A DNA stretch of 10,178 nucleotides, from the NCBI GenBank assembly GCA_900546355.1, contig URCM01000104.1, positions 1 through 10,178 on the forward strand. Direction: 5' to 3'. A program made the position numbers and the translations under genes. Below are positions 1-7,189 of the stretch, one piece after another (within the stretch, counting starts at the first letter, position 1; each line of letters begins with the position of its first letter). Under the pieces are notes generated by a model. The model did not search any database. It saw nothing but the letters and a program-made list of their open reading frames with translations, and was not told where the DNA came from. The DNA is from an uncultured Bacteroides sp. (GTDB taxonomy: Bacteria > Bacteroidota > Bacteroidia > Bacteroidales > Bacteroidaceae).

Positions 1-42
1 TGTACAAAGCTTATAAATGACTAATATTGACAGTAGAGCAAC

Positions 43-68
43 AAAAAAGGCGCCCTGTAAAGAGCGCC
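43..68 (-). terminator. Intrinsic terminator after mnmE
   Basis: Read on the minus strand, a 7-bp GC-rich stem (GGCGCTC with GGGCGCC, one T-G wobble) encloses a 6-nt loop and is followed at once by a run of six T. It lies 45 bases beyond the mnmE stop. This is the classic rho-independent layout, and it closes the minus-strand gene series. Confidence 0.9.
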
Positions 69-113
69 ATATTAATCGATTATAATCAATTTAATTCATT
101 GATAATCAGATAG

Positions 114-1490
114 TTACTTGCCGATGCAAAAGTGCTCAAAAATAGAGCTAAGCACTTCATCTGTCGTTACATCTCCTACAATATCGCTCAGATGAAAGAT
201 GCATTCGCGCAAGTCTTGCGAGATGAAATCGCCAGAGAGGTTTGTGGACAATCCTTCTTGCACGCGCCGGATAGCCGCAAGGGCATGGATGAGGGCTTCA
301 TAGTGGCGGGCATTCGTTACGATGACATCGCCGGTCTGGATGTCTGGAAGAGCGGCAAATTCCACCAGCTTTTCTTGCAGGGCGATGATGTTTTGTCCTT
401 TCTTGGCGGATATCTCAATGACTGTTCCTTGTGGAGAGAGGAAGGTGGGAGTGTCCGCTAAGTCACATTTGTTAAGGGCTACGATGACTTGTTTGCCTTC
501 AAGGCGGCCGGCCACTTGCCGGTAGAATGCTTGAAAGGCTGATTCTCCTTGTGATTTGTCACATACGAGAATTACGATTTGTGCCCGGTCGATGGCTTGG
601 AAGCTGCGCTCAATGCCTAATGCTTCTATCGTGTCTTGTGTCTGGCGGATGCCGGCCGTATCGATGAAGCGGAAAGTGATTCCGTTTAAGCTTATCGTAT
701 CTTCAATAATGTCGCGCGTGGTGCCGTGGATGTCACTTACTATGGCGCGTTCTTCTTTTACCAAGGCATTAAGCAATGTAGACTTGCCGGCATTGGTCTC
801 GCCTATGATGGCTACAGGAATGCCATTCTTGATTGCGTTGCCCGCATGAAAAGAGTTTGCCAGATGCTTGATGAGCTGTTCTATTTGTGTGGCAAGAGCC
901 TGCAATTCTGTACGGTCGGCAAATTCCAGTTCCTCATGGTCGGAGAAATCCAGCTCCAGCTCCATAAGCGAAGTGAGGTGAAGGAGCTGGTTGCGCAGCT
1001 TTGCCAGTTCTCGGCTGAAACCTCCGCGCATCTGATTCATGGCCAGGCGATGGGTAGCTTCAGACGTAGAGGCGATAAGGTCTGCTACTGCCTCCGCCTG
1101 GCTCAAATCCATTTTCCCATTCAGGAAGGCACGCTGGGTATATTCGCCGGGCATTGCCGTACGGCATCCTTGCCCGATGAGCAAATGCATCACTTGCTGG
1201 AGGATATATGCCGAGCCATGGCACGAAATTTCGGTGGCATCTTCGCCCGTATAGGAATGGGGGGCACGGAAGACAGAGACCAGCACTTCGTCGATAATTT
1301 CTCCTTTGCAGTTTTTGATATGTCCGAAGGCAAGGGTGTAGGGCTTGCGTTCCGTCAGAGGGACGGTTGAGCCTATGGGGGTGAAAATACGGTCGGTTAA
1401 TGTCACGGCATCGGGTCCGGACACGCGAACAATGCCTATTGCTCCTCCTTGAGCCGTGGCTATGGCACAAATGGTATCTTGTTGGTTCAT
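114..1490 (-). CDS. mnmE: tRNA modification GTPase MnmE
   Basis: MnmE works with MnmG to place the 5-carboxymethylaminomethyl group on wobble uridine 34 of certain tRNAs, using GTP and a methylene-tetrahydrofolate one-carbon unit. The 458-residue protein has the usual family length and layout: an N-terminal folate-binding domain (about 1-120), a helical domain, and an inserted GTPase domain. In the GTPase domain the P-loop GETNAGKS is at 230-237, switch motif GTTRD at 256-260, DTAG at 277-280 and NKCD at 340-343. The protein ends in CIGK, the C-terminal CxGK signature whose cysteine (455) is characteristic of MnmE. The start codon overlaps the stop of the upstream methionine sulfoxide reductase gene by four bases (ATGA), which implies translational coupling and fixes this start. 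It is the last gene before the terminator at 43-68. The identification is secure. Confidence 0.98.
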   Translation of the reverse strand: MNQQDTICAIATAQGGAIGIVRVSGPDAVTLTDRIFTPIGSTVPLTERKPYTLAFGHIKNCKGEIIDEVLVSVFRAPHSYTGEDATEISCHGSAYILQQVMHLLIGQGCRTAMPGEYTQRAFLNGKMDLSQAEAVADLIASTSEATHRLAMNQMRGGFSRELAKLRNQLLHLTSLMELELDFSDHEELEFADRTELQALATQIEQLIKHLANSFHAGNAIKNGIPVAIIGETNAGKSTLLNALVKEERAIVSDIHGTTRDIIEDTISLNGITFRFIDTAGIRQTQDTIEALGIERSFQAIDRAQIVILVCDKSQGESAFQAFYRQVAGRLEGKQVIVALNKCDLADTPTFLSPQGTVIEISAKKGQNIIALQEKLVEFAALPDIQTGDVIVTNARHYEALIHALAAIRRVQEGLSTNLSGDFISQDLRECIFHLSDIVGDVTTDEVLSSIFEHFCIGK

Positions 1491-1993
1491 ATGGATGGTT
1501 TGCTGTTATTATATATGGTGTCGGCAAGTATCCGGACTACTTCTTCAAGGTACAGTTTATCGGTTTCGTCAAACGTATTCAGAAGGTCTGAATCAATGTC
1601 GAGCACGCCTTTTACTTCGCCTTGGACAATAAGAGGCACTACTATCTCAGAGCGTGAAAGGGAACTGCAGGCAATGTGTCCGGGGAAATGTTCCACGTCG
1701 GGCACAACCAATGTCTGCATCCGTTCCCAGGCGGTTCCGCACACGCCCCGTCCTTTCTTGATGCGATAGCACGCCACGCTTCCTTGGAAAGGCCCTAATA
1801 CGAGTTCATCGTTTTCCGCTAAATAAAATCCTACCCAAAAGAAGCCGAAAGCTTCCTTCAGGGCGGCGCATGTATTGGCGAGTACGCTTATTTCATGTGT
1901 TTCACCCTCGATAAGGGGGGCAAACTGGCGGAGAAACGTTTTGTAGCGTTCCGCTTTGTCTGTAATGTGGTCTTGTTTGAAATTAGCTTCCAT
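1487..1993 (-). CDS. msrC: Free methionine-R-sulfoxide reductase (GAF domain)
   Basis: The family reduces free methionine-(R)-sulfoxide to methionine in the cytoplasm, with thioredoxin as usual reductant. The 168-residue protein is a single GAF domain and matches the fRMsr family rather than a signalling GAF. The core has WVGFYL at 53-58, LGPFQG at 66-71, GRGVCGTA at 81-88, FPGHIAC at 103-109 and GVLDIDS at 129-135. The three redox cysteines are at 75, 85 and 109; their spacing of 10 and 24 residues equals that of Cys84, Cys94 and Cys118 in the E. coli enzyme (from memory). It follows the nucleoside phosphorylase by 18 bases and overlaps mnmE by four, so the three genes are probably co-transcribed. 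The leader lacks a Shine-Dalgarno match, as is common in Bacteroidales. The symbol msrC is by analogy. Confidence 0.93.
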   Translation of the reverse strand: MEANFKQDHITDKAERYKTFLRQFAPLIEGETHEISVLANTCAALKEAFGFFWVGFYLAENDELVLGPFQGSVACYRIKKGRGVCGTAWERMQTLVVPDVEHFPGHIACSSLSRSEIVVPLIVQGEVKGVLDIDSDLLNTFDETDKLYLEEVVRILADTIYNNSKPSI

Positions 1994-2011
1994 TGTAATT
2001 AAGGATAAAAA

Positions 2012-2896
2012 TCAAATCCGTTCAAGCACGACACGGATAAGGTCGTCTATTTGGTTCTTGTAACCCGTATTGGCTTCTTGCTTTACGCGGTTGGCTATGA
2101 CCATGCATACCGTTGTGGCTTTGTGCCCAAGCAAAAGGGAGAGTCCGGCTATGGCGGAGCTTTCCATTTCGTAGTTGGTAATATGCTGTCCTTTGTACTC
2201 GAAACTCTCTATTTTCTCGTTCTGGTGCGGGTCGGCAAGAGGGATGCGCAAGCGTCTGCCTTGAGGGCCGAAAAATCCGCCGCATGCCACGGTGATTCCT
2301 CTTACCATATCGTTTCTTGCGATGCGTTCCACTAATTCGTGATTGGCATGCACGGCGTATGGAGTGGGGGAGCAGAGGTTTCCTGTCCATCCCAGGTGGT
2401 TTAGCAAGGCGCGTTCCAGAGGAAGGTCGCTTACGGCATTCCGCCCCTCGTAAAAGTTGAGCAGCCCATCGAAGCCGATAGAGATTTCCGAGCAGATAAA
2501 GGTACCTGCGGGCGTATAGGGCTGAAGCCCTCCGCACGTGCCGATACGTACCAGTTCCAGTTGGCGCAAGCTGTCTTTCTCTTCACGTGTCCCGAAGTCG
2601 ATGTTGGCAAGTGCGTCCAGTTCGTTGAGCACGATGTCGATGTTGTCGCATCCGATACCCGTAGAGACCACGGTGATACGCTTGCCTTGGTATGTTCCGG
2701 TGATGGTATGAAACTCGCGGCTCTGGATGTCGCACTCTTTCGTGTCGAAGTGCGAAGCGACCAGGTTCACCCGTCCGGGATCGCCCACCAGTATCACCTT
2801 GTCGGCAAGCTGTTCGGGACGCACATGAAGATGAAACACCGAACCGTCTTCGTTGATGATGAGTTCGGATGGGGGAAAGTAAGTTTTCGTTTGCAT
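2012..2896 (-). CDS. Nucleoside phosphorylase, probably uridine phosphorylase
   Basis: The 294-residue protein belongs to the PNP/UDP phosphorylase family, which splits nucleosides with phosphate to free base and ribose 1-phosphate. Visible family motifs are the phosphate-binding GDPGR (38-42), STGIGCDN (78-85), RIGTCGGLQ (117-125) and the ribose-contacting EMES (243-246). A Q-G-R triplet at 212-214, just after GGFFGP, sits where uridine phosphorylases carry the glutamine and arginine that hold uracil; human-type UPP enzymes also read Q-G-R there (from memory). This favours uridine over purine nucleosides, but specificity is an inference. The start is the ATG at 2896; upstream is the inverted-repeat gap, and I see no convincing TAnnTTTG box there. 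The gene may have its own promoter or be read through from floA. The methionine sulfoxide reductase gene follows 18 bases downstream. Confidence 0.88.
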   Translation of the reverse strand: MQTKTYFPPSELIINEDGSVFHLHVRPEQLADKVILVGDPGRVNLVASHFDTKECDIQSREFHTITGTYQGKRITVVSTGIGCDNIDIVLNELDALANIDFGTREEKDSLRQLELVRIGTCGGLQPYTPAGTFICSEISIGFDGLLNFYEGRNAVSDLPLERALLNHLGWTGNLCSPTPYAVHANHELVERIARNDMVRGITVACGGFFGPQGRRLRIPLADPHQNEKIESFEYKGQHITNYEMESSAIAGLSLLLGHKATTVCMVIANRVKQEANTGYKNQIDDLIRVVLERI

Positions 2897-2913
2897 AGTA
2901 GTCGTGTTTTTTT

Positions 2914-2996
2914 ACCACAGATTACACAGATTTTTCTTTCGCGTTTTTGCGTCTCTGCGTTCCATTTATCAATTGAAAATCTGTGTAATCTGTGGT
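2914..2996. repeat. 21-bp perfect inverted repeat in floA/udp gap
   Basis: Arms at 2914-2934 and 2976-2996 are perfect reverse complements over 21 bases and flank a 41-base spacer. The left arm begins ACCACAGATTACACAG. The spacer contains GCGT three times, in a TTTTTGCGTCTCTGCG context. No T-run follows the stem in either direction, so it is not a standard intrinsic terminator. It resembles REP-type intergenic palindromes; similar CCACAGATTACACAG strings are, from memory, common between genes in several bacterial genomes, which I cannot verify here. Confidence 0.8.
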
Positions 2997-3010
2997 GAGA
3001 ATGTGAGATT

Positions 3011-4012
3011 CTATTTTCCTATCGGCTCGCCTCCCGCGGGATGCTGGTCGGGCTGGGCAATGCTGTTCCGCATGTCGGTATCCGCCTGGATGTTCTTCAT
3101 GCGGTAATAGTCCATGATGCCGAGGTTCCCGCTCCGGAAAGCGTCTGCCATGGCCTTGGGCACTTCGGCTTCTGCCTGAATCACGTTGGCACGGGCTTCT
3201 TCCGCCTTGGCTTTCATTTCTTGCTCCAGCGCGACCGCCATGGCACGCCGTTCTTCCGCTTTGGCCTGGGCGATGTTCTTGTCGGCGTTTGCCTGGTCCA
3301 TTTGGAGGGCGGCCCCGATGTTCCGGCCTATATCGATGTCGGCTATATCAATAGAGAGGATTTCAAAAGCGGTACCGGCGTCCAGCCCTTTGCGGAGCAC
3401 GAGCTTCGAGATAGAGTCGGGGTTTTCCAGCACCGACTTATGATTCTCGGACGAGCCGATGCTCGATACGATGCCTTCGCCTACGCGTGCCAAGACGGTA
3501 TCTTCGCCTGCGCCTCCCACCAGTTGGCGGATGTTGGCGCGCACCGTTACGCGGGCTTTGGCGATGAGCTGGATGCCGTCTTTTGCCACGGCGGTCACAG
3601 GAGGCGTGTCAATCACCTTCGGGTTGACCGACATCTGTACCGCCTCGAACACGTCACGTCCGGCAAGGTCGATGCCCGTTGCCATCTGGAAGGAAAGCTC
3701 GATGTTGGCTTTCGACGCCGATACCAGCGCGTGCACCACTTTCTCCACGTGTCCGCCTGCCATGTAGTGGGCTTCCAGTTCATCGCGGGTGATGGTGTTC
3801 AGCCCCGCCTTGTGGGCTTCTATCATGGCGGGCACGATGACATGGGGAGGCACGTTGCGGATGCGCATCAGGAAAAGCTGTACCAATGATACGCGTACGC
3901 CCGATACCTTGGCGGATAGCCAAAGGAAGAAGGGAACGTAATGGAAGAATACCGCCAAAATGATGACAATTCCGATTACAGTAATAATTTGCAAATAGAG
4001 AGGAGGAACCAT
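3011..4012 (-). CDS. floA: Flotillin-like protein FloA
   Basis: FloA is a membrane-anchored SPFH-family protein that assembles into foci and organises functional membrane microdomains and local membrane fluidity. The 333-residue length is typical of FloA (UPF0365). An N-terminal hydrophobic segment (about 7-34) inserts in the membrane. It is followed by the conserved SPFH-like region (about 35-240), with [19 protein letters not shown] near 52-70. An alanine- and glutamate-rich coiled-coil stretch covers about 245-295, and the C-terminal tail is proline- and glycine-containing (QHPAGGEP). The partner nfeD ends 26 bases upstream of the start, the usual nfeD-floA pairing. The next gene downstream on this strand is separated by a 114-base gap carrying an inverted repeat. 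The identification is secure; the cargo of the microdomains in this organism is unknown. Confidence 0.96.
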   Translation of the reverse strand: MVPPLYLQIITVIGIVIILAVFFHYVPFFLWLSAKVSGVRVSLVQLFLMRIRNVPPHVIVPAMIEAHKAGLNTITRDELEAHYMAGGHVEKVVHALVSASKANIELSFQMATGIDLAGRDVFEAVQMSVNPKVIDTPPVTAVAKDGIQLIAKARVTVRANIRQLVGGAGEDTVLARVGEGIVSSIGSSENHKSVLENPDSISKLVLRKGLDAGTAFEILSIDIADIDIGRNIGAALQMDQANADKNIAQAKAEERRAMAVALEQEMKAKAEEARANVIQAEAEVPKAMADAFRSGNLGIMDYYRMKNIQADTDMRNSIAQPDQHPAGGEPIGK

Positions 4013-4038
4013 AGTGTATTTATTTTAAAGTGAATAAA

Positions 4039-4509
4039 TCAGTTTCCGGCACGTTTTACGTATACCGTGTTATTATCGATGCGGGTCACTTCGATAGGAG
4101 TGCCTTCATCAATGAAACCGTCGGCGGATTGCACTTCGATGAGATGTCCGTTGATGTCAGCGTTCCCTATCAGCGTGAGGCGTGTGGTGGATATGCCACA
4201 ATCGCCCGCCTTTATCTGAATGTCTCTTAATGGGTTGTGCTGATAATTGAGTTCTTTCTTCAAGGAGAGCCGGTCAACCGTTTTCGAGCGCATCACCCAT
4301 ACGGTGATGCCGATGATGCCGAGAACCACGATGCCCAGCGTGACGAATCCCGCTTGCATACCCATGTCGCTGAAGGCATAATAAATGGCATAGAGCAGAC
4401 TGCATGCCGACGCGATGCCTGCAAGGGTAATGCCCGGCACGAGGAACACTTCGATAAGGAAGAGTATCAGTCCTGCCACGATAAGCGCGATGATGATAAG
4501 TATTTCCAT
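4039..4509 (-). CDS. NfeD-family membrane protein, partner of FloA
   Basis: The 156-residue protein is a short NfeD (no N-terminal ClpP-like protease domain). Three hydrophobic segments are visible at about 2-24, 30-45 and 51-73, with the family-typical IEVFLVPGITLAG turn at 18-30. They are followed by a soluble C-terminal domain (about 82-155) of beta character, consistent with the OB-fold of NfeD proteins. NfeD proteins are encoded beside flotillins or stomatins and are thought to assist their assembly, though the biochemical role remains poorly defined. The start codon lies only two bases after the stop of the TPR/PD40 gene, and floA begins 26 bases downstream, so the three genes form one operon. 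Confidence 0.93.
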   Translation of the reverse strand: MEILIIIALIVAGLILFLIEVFLVPGITLAGIASACSLLYAIYYAFSDMGMQAGFVTLGIVVLGIIGITVWVMRSKTVDRLSLKKELNYQHNPLRDIQIKAGDCGISTTRLTLIGNADINGHLIEVQSADGFIDEGTPIEVTRIDNNTVYVKRAGN

Positions 4510-4511
4510 AA

Positions 4512-5930
4512 TTATTTTGATTTACTTAATTCTGTATTCCGTATCTTCTTCTCAAGAACCGTAATTTCATCCCGCAAAGCTTTTACGCGCTGCTCTTTGT
4601 CTAAGATACCTGGGGCAAGCTGCTCTTTTCCCGTCCGGTTGCTTTCGCGGTATGCCGTACGCAGGTTCTCCAGCGAAGTCTGAAGATCGGTCAGGTCTTT
4701 TTCTTTCTGAAGATATGATTGAAATTGCTCGCGTGCCTCTTTCGAAGCGAAGTCGGAAAGACGGTGATAGATGACATTGTCATCCACTACAAAGCGAAAA
4801 TCACCTTTCTTTTTCTTTGTGTCTTCGGCATACATTACTTGTGCCAGACGTTGTTTGGCGCTCCGCACTACATTGTCGCTGGTCTGTGTCTTCTTTATAT
4901 CCTTCAAGCTGGCAAGGGCAATGATGTCTTTGGGGTCGGATGCTTCATAGTCGTACACTTCTTTCGATTCGTTAGGAACAAACACATAGACGCATACCTT
5001 ACCTTCGGGCTGGTAGCGGTCGGAGGCGAACCAACCGAGGTGGTTCACTTCGTCAATGGCATACATGTAATCATTGGCTGGCGAGTTGAACGGCATTCCT
5101 ATGTTGTCGGGGCGCAGGTAGGTATTGTCATCCGAGTCATAGCGCGTAATGAAAATGTCGAGCCCTCCCACGCTTTCTTCTCCTTCGGCGGCATAATAAA
5201 GAGTGATACCGTCCGAATCAAGGAAAGGGAAATTCTGGCTATATTCCGCTTGATTTATTCCATGTAAAGGCTGAGGGTCACTCCAGTGGTCGATGAGTTT
5301 TATGCGTGAATAGAGATGTGTCTTTCCTTCGGTATCAACCTGCGGAAAGAGGGTTTTGTCACCCCATTCGTTGGTATATACGACACCATCTCCATTATCA
5401 GTCTGTTCGATACTTCCCGAAGCCTTGCTTAATTTATAAGCGGAGAGGAAGGAGGTTTTGTCTACCGTGAAGCTATCTATTACAGTCACTCTTTCTGTTC
5501 CCCGTAACATGCGGGCAGCCATCCGGCATCGAGTCAGTAATTGTTCCGCTTCTTTGGTGTTCCGCTTTTTCTTTTCCAGCCATGCGATATGCTCTTCTAT
5601 ATTTTCCACCGCATCGTCAAACCGGTATTGAGTGTAATATAGTTTGCCTAAATACAGGTAGGCATTAATCACTTTACGTGCCGCGCTCTTTTCCAAATAG
5701 GGCTGCGACTCCTCCCATGCGCCTGTCTCAAAGCAGCATGCCCCATACCAAAAGTTATAGTTGGCATTCGAAGGTGCACGTTTCACCAGTTTTTCGAATA
5801 CGGGTTTGGCTTCAGAAAATTTGCCTTCGGTAAACCATTCTTTGGCTTGATTCAATGTCTGTGCGTATGTCGTCCCTCCGCACGTAAGTGTGAGAAGCAG
5901 GATAGCAAGTGTATATTTTTTCTTGTTCAT
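4512..5930 (-). CDS. Secreted TPR and PD40 (WD40-like) repeat protein
   Basis: I recognise the architecture but not a named gene. The start chosen is the ATG at 5930, because it gives a good signal peptide (MNKKK, hydrophobic 7-18, cleavage likely after TYA at 23) and sits just downstream of a TAnnTTTG promoter box. An upstream ATG at 5987 would lie before that promoter. The mature protein of about 449 residues has TPR-like helices at about 27-135 (for example EGKFSEAKPVFEKLVKRAP), a PD40/WD40-like beta region at about 230-305 (FLDSDGITLYYAAEG, then FNSPANDYMYAID and GWFASDR), and a charged coiled-coil tail at about 395-470. This resembles Bacteroidetes envelope proteins such as PorE-type proteins, but no OmpA peptidoglycan-binding domain follows. 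It is the first gene of an operon with nfeD and floA, which hints at a periplasmic role tied to membrane microdomains; that link is inferred from gene order only. Confidence 0.85.
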   Translation of the reverse strand: MNKKKYTLAILLLTLTCGGTTYAQTLNQAKEWFTEGKFSEAKPVFEKLVKRAPSNANYNFWYGACCFETGAWEESQPYLEKSAARKVINAYLYLGKLYYTQYRFDDAVENIEEHIAWLEKKKRNTKEAEQLLTRCRMAARMLRGTERVTVIDSFTVDKTSFLSAYKLSKASGSIEQTDNGDGVVYTNEWGDKTLFPQVDTEGKTHLYSRIKLIDHWSDPQPLHGINQAEYSQNFPFLDSDGITLYYAAEGEESVGGLDIFITRYDSDDNTYLRPDNIGMPFNSPANDYMYAIDEVNHLGWFASDRYQPEGKVCVYVFVPNESKEVYDYEASDPKDIIALASLKDIKKTQTSDNVVRSAKQRLAQVMYAEDTKKKKGDFRFVVDDNVIYHRLSDFASKEAREQFQSYLQKEKDLTDLQTSLENLRTAYRESNRTGKEQLAPGILDKEQRVKALRDEITVLEKKIRNTELSKSK

Positions 5931-5953
5931 GTGTTCTTTCCGTGTTGTTTTAT

Positions 5954-5983
5954 CAAAAGTACAAACTTTCTTTGAATTTCGAA
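5954..5983 (-). promoter_or_regulatory. Promoter for the TPR-nfeD-floA operon
   Basis: The minus strand reads TACTTTTG at 5961-5954, an exact match to the Bacteroidetes -7 consensus TAnnTTTG. A degenerate -33 element TTCG lies at 5983-5980, 18 bases upstream. Transcription would start near 5947, giving a short leader of under 20 bases before the ATG at 5930, with GGAAAGAA in between as a possible ribosome-binding stretch. Confidence 0.6.
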
Positions 5984-6003
5984 GCATATTTTTGATTTCT
6001 TTT

Positions 6004-6033
6004 TTTCAGTATCGCTAATTTGATGTACTTTTG
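6004..6033 (+). promoter_or_regulatory. Promoter for the ttcA-like gene
   Basis: TACTTTTG at 6026-6033 is an exact TAnnTTTG -7 box. The only nearby -33 candidate is a weak TTTC at 6004-6007. The start codon at 6053 lies 20 bases downstream. The octamer is the same as the -7 box of the opposite-facing promoter, and the two -7 boxes are 64 bases apart, so the promoters are back to back and may compete or share control. Confidence 0.55.
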
Positions 6034-6052
6034 TGCCCGATTTTGTAAAAAT

Positions 6053-6796
6053 ATGGAGAAAGAAGACAAACTGATACGCACCATCAGCCGGAGGTTCAAC
6101 AAAGGGGTGGTGGAATACGGACTGATAGACGAAGGTGACAAAATACTGGTGGGGCTTTCTGGTGGGAAAGATTCGCTGGCTTTGTTGGAATTGTTGGCAA
6201 AGCGTTCGCGCATTTACAAACCGCGCTTCTCTGTGGTGGCGGCACACGTAGTGATGACAAATATCGCTTACGAGTCGGATACCGATTACCTGTGTGCGTT
6301 CTCCGAAACTTTGGGAGTGCCTTTTGTGCGTTATGAAACTTCGTTCGATCCTTCTACTGACACTCGTAAGTCGCCTTGTTTCCTTTGTTCTTGGAACCGG
6401 CGCAAAGCATTGTTCACTGTAGCGAAAGAGCATGGATGCAACAAAATCGCTTTGGGGCATCATCAGGATGACATCTTGGAAACTCTTCTTATGAACATGA
6501 CCTTTCAAGGTGCCATCAGTACAATGCCTCCACGCTTGGTGATGCGTAAATTTGATATGACTATCATTCGTCCCCTGTGTCTCGTACATGAAGCGGAACT
6601 GACGGAGCTGGCACGAGCGCGCGGCTATCGGAAGCAGGTAAAGAATTGTCCTTACGAGCACGATTCGCATCGTGCCGATATGAAAGTCGTTTTAAGGACA
6701 CTGGAGCAGATGAATCCCGAAGCCCGTTATAGCTTATGGAGCAGTATGGTGAATATTCAGGAGGATTTGCTTCCGGTTCGTATGACTCATAATTAA
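6053..6796 (+). CDS. ttcA: TtcA-like tRNA 2-thiocytidine synthetase
   Basis: TtcA-family proteins are PP-loop ATPases that use an iron-sulfur cluster to thiolate cytidine 32 of some tRNAs. The 247-residue protein has the PP-loop SGGKDS at 36-41, the GHHQDD motif at 135-140, and cysteines at 109, 112 and 199. These match the pattern of a CxxC pair plus a third cysteine that bind the cluster in E. coli TtcA (Cys122, Cys125, Cys222, from memory). It is shorter than the roughly 310-residue E. coli enzyme, mainly at the ends. The ATG at 6053 is chosen over upstream TTG and ATG codons at 6020 and 6023 because those fall before or inside the likely -7 box and add a non-conserved stretch. The exact tRNA target is inferred; related TtcA/TtuA-type enzymes modify other positions. 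A DUF486 gene follows 18 bases downstream. Confidence 0.88.
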   Translation: MEKEDKLIRTISRRFNKGVVEYGLIDEGDKILVGLSGGKDSLALLELLAKRSRIYKPRFSVVAAHVVMTNIAYESDTDYLCAFSETLGVPFVRYETSFDPSTDTRKSPCFLCSWNRRKALFTVAKEHGCNKIALGHHQDDILETLLMNMTFQGAISTMPPRLVMRKFDMTIIRPLCLVHEAELTELARARGYRKQVKNCPYEHDSHRADMKVVLRTLEQMNPEARYSLWSSMVNIQEDLLPVRMTHN

Positions 6797-6814
6797 TTAT
6801 TCATTAAAATAAAG

Positions 6815-7189
6815 ATGTTTACACAAGGAATTTATTCAATTATCCTATTGGTTTTTTCCAATATCTTCATGACCTTTGCTTGGTACGGCCATTTGAAGAT
6901 GCGCGAAGAGTTCAGTTGGTTTGCGGCCTTGCCTCTTATTGGAGTCATTGCCTTCAGTTGGGCGATTGCTTTTTTTGAGTATTGCCTTCAGGTGCCCGCC
7001 AATCGGTTGGGATTCAAAGACAGCGGAGGACCGTTCGATATCATGCAACTCAAGGTAATCCAGGAAGTGATTACACTCACTGTTTTTACTGTTTTCTCGA
7101 TGATTGCGTTCAAGATGGAATTGAAATGGAATCATTTCGCCGCTTTTGTTTGCCTTATTTTAGCGGTTTATTTCGTGTTTAAGAAATAA
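6815..7189 (+). CDS. DMT-superfamily small membrane protein (DUF486)
   Basis: The 124-residue protein is almost wholly membrane-embedded, with four hydrophobic segments at about 5-25, 35-56, 80-100 and 106-121. The sequence fits the DUF486 family (half-size relatives of drug/metabolite transporters): TFAWYGHL near 20-27, the conserved FEYCLQVPANRLG at 54-66 between segments two and three, and LKVIQEVITL at 79-88. No substrate is known for the family, and small members probably act as dimers. It starts 18 bases after the ttcA-like stop with an A-rich leader (AAAATAAAG), so it is likely co-transcribed with that gene, though I see no functional link between them. The gene is followed by the palindromic repeat element. 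Confidence 0.88.
   Translation: MFTQGIYSIILLVFSNIFMTFAWYGHLKMREEFSWFAALPLIGVIAFSWAIAFFEYCLQVPANRLGFKDSGGPFDIMQLKVIQEVITLTVFTVFSMIAFKMELKWNHFAAFVCLILAVYFVFKK

Noticed and set aside
1..33. Possible promoter near the left edge (minus strand TATAAGCTTTG)
   Set aside because: The spacing within the TAnnTTTG motif is off by one base, and the gene it would serve is outside the window.
726..1370. 214-residue plus-strand reading frame
   Set aside because: It lies wholly opposite mnmE, whose motifs are unmistakable; the translation has no recognisable domain and reflects codon bias of the real gene.
2914..2996. CRISPR-like or intrinsic terminator reading of the inverted repeat
   Set aside because: There are only two arms, in opposite orientation, and no T-run follows the stem on either strand.
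3041..3889. 282-residue plus-strand reading frame
   Set aside because: It is antisense to floA. Its histidine- and valine-rich, low-information translation is typical of a shadow frame in GC-richer sequence.
5931..5987. 19-residue N-terminal extension of the TPR/PD40 protein
   Set aside because: It would precede the likely -7 box and mask a standard signal peptide that begins at 5930.
5927..6670. 247-residue minus-strand reading frame across the divergent promoter region
   Set aside because: It is antisense to the ttcA-like gene, has no coherent domain, and would run through both promoter boxes.
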